A stretch of DNA of 44,232 nucleotides, taken from positions 1-44,232 of the IMG/VR virus record IMGVR_UViG_3300008740_000016; one strand, written 5' to 3'. The notes beneath the pieces are model-generated. The model was not told the DNA's origin. It saw only the letters and a program-made list of their open reading frames with translations, and did not search any database. Below, piece after piece: positions 41,079 through 44,232 of this stretch (its first letter is position 1; every line of letters starts with the position of its first letter). The stretch comes from a virus. The translations under genes and the position numbers were made by a program.

Positions 41079-42407
41079 ATGAATAAACCACAATTTATAA
41101 TAAGCTGCCCAATAGATACTTATTCAGGATACGGAAGTCGTGCAAGGGATGTAGCCAAAGCAGTTATAGAGTTAGATAAATATGATGTTAAAATTTTGGC
41201 TCAAAGGTGGGGTAATACTCCTTGGGGTTTCATTGAGGATCATCCTGAATGGGAATTTTTGAATAAGCATTTATTTCAACCAGAACCAAATAAACAATAC
41301 CCCAAACCTGATGTTTGGATGCAAATAACAATTCCTAATGAATTCCAACCACAAGGACATTATAATATAGGAGTTACAGCAGGAATTGAATCAACAATTG
41401 CTCCCTCTGATTGGATTGAAGGTTGTAATAGAATGAATTTAGTTTTAGGTTCTTCTAAACATACTTTAGATGTTTTAAAACATAGTAAATTCCAAAAACA
41501 TGATAAACAAACAAATCAAGTAGTAGGAAATGTAGAATTGACTACACCCACAGAAATATTATTTGAGGGTTTTAATCAAGATATTTACAAGAAAAATGTT
41601 CCTATTGGCTTACAATTAAAAGTAAGAGAAGAATTTTGTTATTTATTTGTTGGTCATTGGATACAAGGTGATTTTGGACACGATAGAAAAAATATAGGTT
41701 TATTAATTAAATCATTTTGTGAAACTTTTAAAAACAAACCAAAACAACCTGCTTTAATATTAAAAACAGCTCATGCAGGGTCTTCTTATATGGATAGGGA
41801 TTTAACATTGAAAAAAATCCAAGATATAAAGAAAACTGTAAAGGGTAAATGTCCTAATGTTTATTTGCTTCATGGTGATTTTACTGATACTGAAATTAAT
41901 GAATTATATAACCATCCAAAAGTAAAAGCTATGGTTAGTTTAACTAAAGGGGAGGGTTTTGGAAGACCTTTACTTGAATTCACTCAAACTAAAAAACCAA
42001 TCATAACAACAGGTTGGTCTGGTCATATTGATTTCCTTAAACAGGATATGAGTATTTTATTACCTGGAACTTTAAATGATGTACATCCAAGTGCTAGAAA
42101 TAATTGGTTTATAGAAGGAGCAAAATGGTTTGATGTTGATACAATGCAATTAGGAAGAGTATTAAAAGACACTTATAAAAAATATAAAGGTTTTATCCCA
42201 AATGCTAAACGTCAAGCCCATTATTGTAAAGAAAATTTTACATATAATAAGATGAAAGAATTATTAGGTGAAATATTAGATAAAAATGTTAAAGCAGCCC
42301 CTAAACAAGTTCCCTTACAATTACCAAAATTAAAGAAAATAGGTGAAGATAAAAAACCCGAATTACCTAAATTAAAATTACCTAAATTAAAAAAGATAGA
42401 AGCATGA
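41079..42407 (+). CDS. Glycosyltransferase, GT-B fold (GT4-like), with basic repeat tail
   Basis: Encodes 442 residues. 'CPIDTYSGYGSRARDVAKAV' is the N-terminal acceptor loop; 'YLFVGHWIQGDFGHDRKNIG', 'VSLTKGEGFGRPLLEFTQTK' (E-x7-E) and 'GWSGHIDFL' define the donor half. The C-terminus carries L-P-K-L-K-type repeats ending PKLKLPKLKKIEA, a lysine-rich tail that may bind acidic partners. It overlaps the next gene by 4 nt. Confidence 0.85.
   Translation: MNKPQFIISCPIDTYSGYGSRARDVAKAVIELDKYDVKILAQRWGNTPWGFIEDHPEWEFLNKHLFQPEPNKQYPKPDVWMQITIPNEFQPQGHYNIGVTAGIESTIAPSDWIEGCNRMNLVLGSSKHTLDVLKHSKFQKHDKQTNQVVGNVELTTPTEILFEGFNQDIYKKNVPIGLQLKVREEFCYLFVGHWIQGDFGHDRKNIGLLIKSFCETFKNKPKQPALILKTAHAGSSYMDRDLTLKKIQDIKKTVKGKCPNVYLLHGDFTDTEINELYNHPKVKAMVSLTKGEGFGRPLLEFTQTKKPIITTGWSGHIDFLKQDMSILLPGTLNDVHPSARNNWFIEGAKWFDVDTMQLGRVLKDTYKKYKGFIPNAKRQAHYCKENFTYNKMKELLGEILDKNVKAAPKQVPLQLPKLKKIGEDKKPELPKLKLPKLKKIEA
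42363..42392 (+). repeat. 15-bp tandem repeat encoding L-P-K-L-K
   Basis: TTACCTAAATTAAAA occurs twice in succession (42363-42377 and 42378-42392), with a diverged related copy near 42318. It encodes the basic repeat tail of the glycosyltransferase. Confidence 0.9.
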
Positions 42408-42865
42408 ACGCAGATAAATTAACAGAATGTCCAAGATGTGGATCTGATGCTTGTTACTCACAAGAAATAAATGATAAAATTACCAATCATATGTGTTATG
42501 GTTGTGGATTCCAAAGTAATTCATTAATGAAATCAAATGAAGAATTCCTCAATGAACAAATAGAAACACTCCCAGAACTCTATAAAGATTTAATTTTTGA
42601 AGATGAAGAAGGAAAATCATGGTTACCTTCAACTATAAATTTACCTAAACAAGGGATGGTATTTGCTAATGGTTCTAAACCAGAAAATTGGAAATGGGCA
42701 GCCGTAAAAGCCACTGAAGTGAAAGAAGAAGAAAAGGAAAGATACCCTATACCTAATAAGGAAGGTGAGTATTATGAGCATAGGATGGATATGACTACTA
42801 TGAAAATGTTTAGTGAAAGAGATTTCATGGATGCTTTAAGTTATATAGGAGTCCTCCCAGAATAA
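42404..42865 (+). CDS. N-terminal zinc-ribbon protein, unknown
   Basis: Encodes 153 residues. 'ECPRCGSDACYSQE' and 'HMCYGCGFQSNS' form a four-Cys zinc ribbon (C-x2-C ... C-x2-C) in the first 40 residues. The remainder is acidic and helical ('NEQIETLPELYKDLIFEDEE', 'ERDFMDALSYIGVLPE'). It is similar in style to small zinc proteins elsewhere in T4-like phages. Function unknown. Confidence 0.66.
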   Translation: MNADKLTECPRCGSDACYSQEINDKITNHMCYGCGFQSNSLMKSNEEFLNEQIETLPELYKDLIFEDEEGKSWLPSTINLPKQGMVFANGSKPENWKWAAVKATEVKEEEKERYPIPNKEGEYYEHRMDMTTMKMFSERDFMDALSYIGVLPE

Positions 42866-42897
42866 TTTGGCTCCCACAAACATTGTTTGTATATTCA
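42866..42897 (+). promoter_or_regulatory. Promoter of the 42915 operon
   Basis: TTTG at 42866-42869, 20-nt spacer, TATATTCA at 42890-42897, 17 nt before ATG 42915. It shares TTTGGCTCC with the site at 23470. Confidence 0.58.
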
Positions 42898-42914
42898 CCC
42901 AAAATTAAAAAGTT

Positions 42915-43175
42915 ATGATGAGACTAACAGTACACGTAGAAGATGCACCTTTTGTTGAAAGGGAAAGAAAATTACTAGGTAAAGACCTACAAGGTAAAGA
43001 TATTTTTAAACCTAAAAAATCAAAATGTATAGTAAATACATTTTCATTCAAAAATCTGAAAAATGATAAGGATGTAAATGATAAATTGGCTCTAATTAGG
43101 TCAAAGTATAAAATAGCCAAATTTACTGATGGTTGGAAAAATGGTAAAGAAATGATTTACGTTTCATATTGTTAA
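42915..43175 (+). CDS. Small basic protein, unknown
   Basis: Encodes 86 residues; Met codons 1 and 2 (42915, 42918) are equally possible starts. Lys-rich, with 'KNLKNDKDVNDKLALIRSKY' and an aromatic end 'GWKNGKEMIYVSYC'. No recognised family. It is first in an operon with a GT2 enzyme 1 nt downstream. Confidence 0.6.
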   Translation: MMRLTVHVEDAPFVERERKLLGKDLQGKDIFKPKKSKCIVNTFSFKNLKNDKDVNDKLALIRSKYKIAKFTDGWKNGKEMIYVSYC

Positions 43176-43176
43176 G

Positions 43177-43815
43177 ATGAAGATAAGTTACGCAATTACA
43201 GTCTGTAATGAATTTCAGGAAATTCAAAGACTAGTCAATTTTCTTATTGATAATAAAAGAAATGAAGATGAAATAGTAATACAACAAGATTCTCGTGGTA
43301 GTGTTAAAGGATTACCTGATAATAAAGTAAAAGCATATTGTGAAGAATTAGAAAAGTTAGGAAAAATTGTATATACTATATTCGATTTAAACAGTCACTT
43401 TGCCAACTTTAAAAACAACTTAGCTAAAGTATGTACTGGAGATTATATCTTTCAGATTGATGCTGATGAAATGATTACTCCTACAATGTTAGAAAATTTA
43501 TCCAGTATATTAGAGGTAAATTCTCATGTAGATGTTTTTTTAGTTCCAAGAATTAATACTGTAGAAGGATTAACTCAAGAACATATTGATAAATGGGGGT
43601 GGAAGGTTAATGAAAAAGGATGGGTTAATTTTCCTGACCCTCAATTTAGGATTTATAAAAATAATGGTAAAATAAAATGGAAAAATAAAGTTCATGAAGT
43701 ATTAGAAGCCCATACAACAATTTCTCAATTACCCCATGATGAAGAATATTGTTTATATCATCCTAAAACAATAGAAAGACAAAAGAAACAAAACGAATAT
43801 TACGATACGTTATGA
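43177..43815 (+). CDS. Family 2 glycosyltransferase
   Basis: Encodes 212 residues. 'KISYAITVCNEFQEIQRLVN' is the typical GT2 start with the nucleotide-binding Asn-Glu, and 'GDYIFQIDADEMITPTM' holds the D-x-D metal motif (DADE). 'WVNFPDPQFRIYKN' and 'VHEVLEAH' match the short glycan-type GT-A members (W-x-x-x-V-H-E). It adds a sugar from a UDP/GDP-type donor. It overlaps the HAD-like gene by 4 nt. Confidence 0.85.
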   Translation: MKISYAITVCNEFQEIQRLVNFLIDNKRNEDEIVIQQDSRGSVKGLPDNKVKAYCEELEKLGKIVYTIFDLNSHFANFKNNLAKVCTGDYIFQIDADEMITPTMLENLSSILEVNSHVDVFLVPRINTVEGLTQEHIDKWGWKVNEKGWVNFPDPQFRIYKNNGKIKWKNKVHEVLEAHTTISQLPHDEEYCLYHPKTIERQKKQNEYYDTL

Positions 43816-44105
43816 ACATTTATGTTGATATAGATGAAACTATATGTTTTTATGAAGGAGAAAGAAATTATTTACTCGCTATTCCTAATAAAAAAAACAT
43901 AGCCAAGATTAATAAATTATATGATGAAGGTAATGAAATAACATATTGGACTGCAAGAGGATCAGCTACAGGAATAGACTGGAAGCTTGAAACCGAGGTA
44001 CAATTAGAAGATTGGGGTTGTAAATATCATAGATTAAGTGTTGGTAAAAAACCTGCTTATGATTTACTAATATGTGATAAAACTAAAAGAATAGAAGAAG
44101 TATGA
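43812..44105 (+). CDS. HAD-like phosphatase, short
   Basis: Encodes 97 residues. 'IYVDIDETICFYEGERNY' has the D-x-D-E-T nucleophile motif (Asp6, Asp8), 'EITYWTARGSATGIDW' supplies the motif II Thr and the conserved T-A-R-G, Lys follows in 'VGKKPAYDLL', and 'ICDKTKRI' gives the late Asp. It could be a sugar-phosphate or nucleotide phosphatase acting with the adjacent glycosyltransferases. It overlaps the last gene by 4 nt. Confidence 0.72.
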   Translation: MNIYVDIDETICFYEGERNYLLAIPNKKNIAKINKLYDEGNEITYWTARGSATGIDWKLETEVQLEDWGCKYHRLSVGKKPAYDLLICDKTKRIEEV

Positions 44106-44232
44106 AAGAACAAATACTACAACATTTATCACAAGTAGGTATATGTGTTATAGAAGACTATTTTTCTTCTGAGTTTTGTGATGAAGCTATTGAAAATATT
44201 GATGAAGGTTTAATAAAATTTAAAAACAAAAT
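44102..44232 (+). CDS. Possible 2OG-Fe(II) oxygenase, N-terminus only (partial)
   Basis: The frame from ATG 44102 runs off the right edge after 43 codons. 'HLSQVGICVIEDYFSSEFCD' resembles the N-terminal start (G-x-x-V-I-x-D-F/Y) of phytanoyl-CoA/prolyl hydroxylase-type dioxygenases. No catalytic residue lies in the visible part, so the family is only a suggestion. It is translationally coupled to the HAD-like gene (ATGA). Confidence 0.42.
   Translation, partial: MKEQILQHLSQVGICVIEDYFSSEFCDEAIENIDEGLIKFKNK

Overview
The window reads as part of a T4-like (myovirus-type) tailed phage genome, AT-rich, with every recognisable gene on the + strand and packed with 1-8 nt overlaps or gaps of a few bases. 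The T4-type gene set is clear: tape measure, gp53-like baseplate protein, gp32, UvsX, Rnh, gp41, NrdA/NrdB, gp43, gp45, gp44/gp62. A Bacteroidota (flavobacterium-like) host is suggested by a repeated promoter form, TTTG-N19/20-TATATTTA, which resembles the -33/-7 elements of that phylum, and by A-rich start contexts without Shine-Dalgarno sequences. Marine origin is plausible but cannot be proved from this sequence. No tRNA, rRNA, CRISPR array, insertion sequence or integrase was seen.

Layout. 1-8560: tail and baseplate genes (end of the tape measure, two structural genes, a LysM/gp53-like protein, and a very large baseplate hub with a C-terminal lysozyme-like module, interrupted near its start by an in-frame TAA). 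8588-17419: replication, recombination and nucleotide supply (family A polymerase-like protein, gp32, UvsX, flap nuclease, DnaB-type helicase, class I ribonucleotide reductase). 17447-20669: a late-type unit of four small proteins sharing one N-terminal leader, then holin-like protein, amidase and a coiled-coil membrane protein. 20744-23441: small zinc/DNA-binding-like proteins, then a virion-type set with two tandem LamG-like paralogues. 23525-29164: a 7-deazaguanine DNA-modification cluster (DpdA-like transglycosylase, QueC, QueD, QueE, HPRT, FolE, MazG-like hydrolase). 29157-33148: a family B DNA polymerase split in two, with an unknown gene and a SET-domain gene inserted between the halves, followed by the sliding clamp. 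33238-35741: Hsp20, GroES, GroEL. 36043-39389: clamp loader and a Cas4/RecB-like nuclease. 39429-end: ribbon-helix-helix regulator, three glycosyltransferases, a HAD-like phosphatase and the start of a possible oxygenase.

How it fits together. FolE, QueD, QueE and QueC would make a 7-deazaguanine base from GTP and the DpdA-like enzyme would put it into phage DNA, while NrdAB, HPRT and the MazG-like protein manage the nucleotide pool and the T4-type replisome copies the genome. Two promoter classes separate these functions. TTTG-N19/20-TATATTYA sites precede replication, modification, chaperonin and glycosyltransferase units. TATTTATA sites lacking the upstream box precede virion/lysis units and Hsp20.

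Most notable: (i) four consecutive genes with a common leader ending in L-x-E-like sites, resembling T4 capsid-targeting sequences of co-injected internal proteins; (ii) DNA polymerase B split exactly between motifs B and C around a SET gene, alongside a second, family A-like polymerase; (iii) a QueC whose four zinc cysteines are replaced by Ser/Asp; (iv) the two promoter classes; (v) the nonsense codon in the baseplate hub gene.
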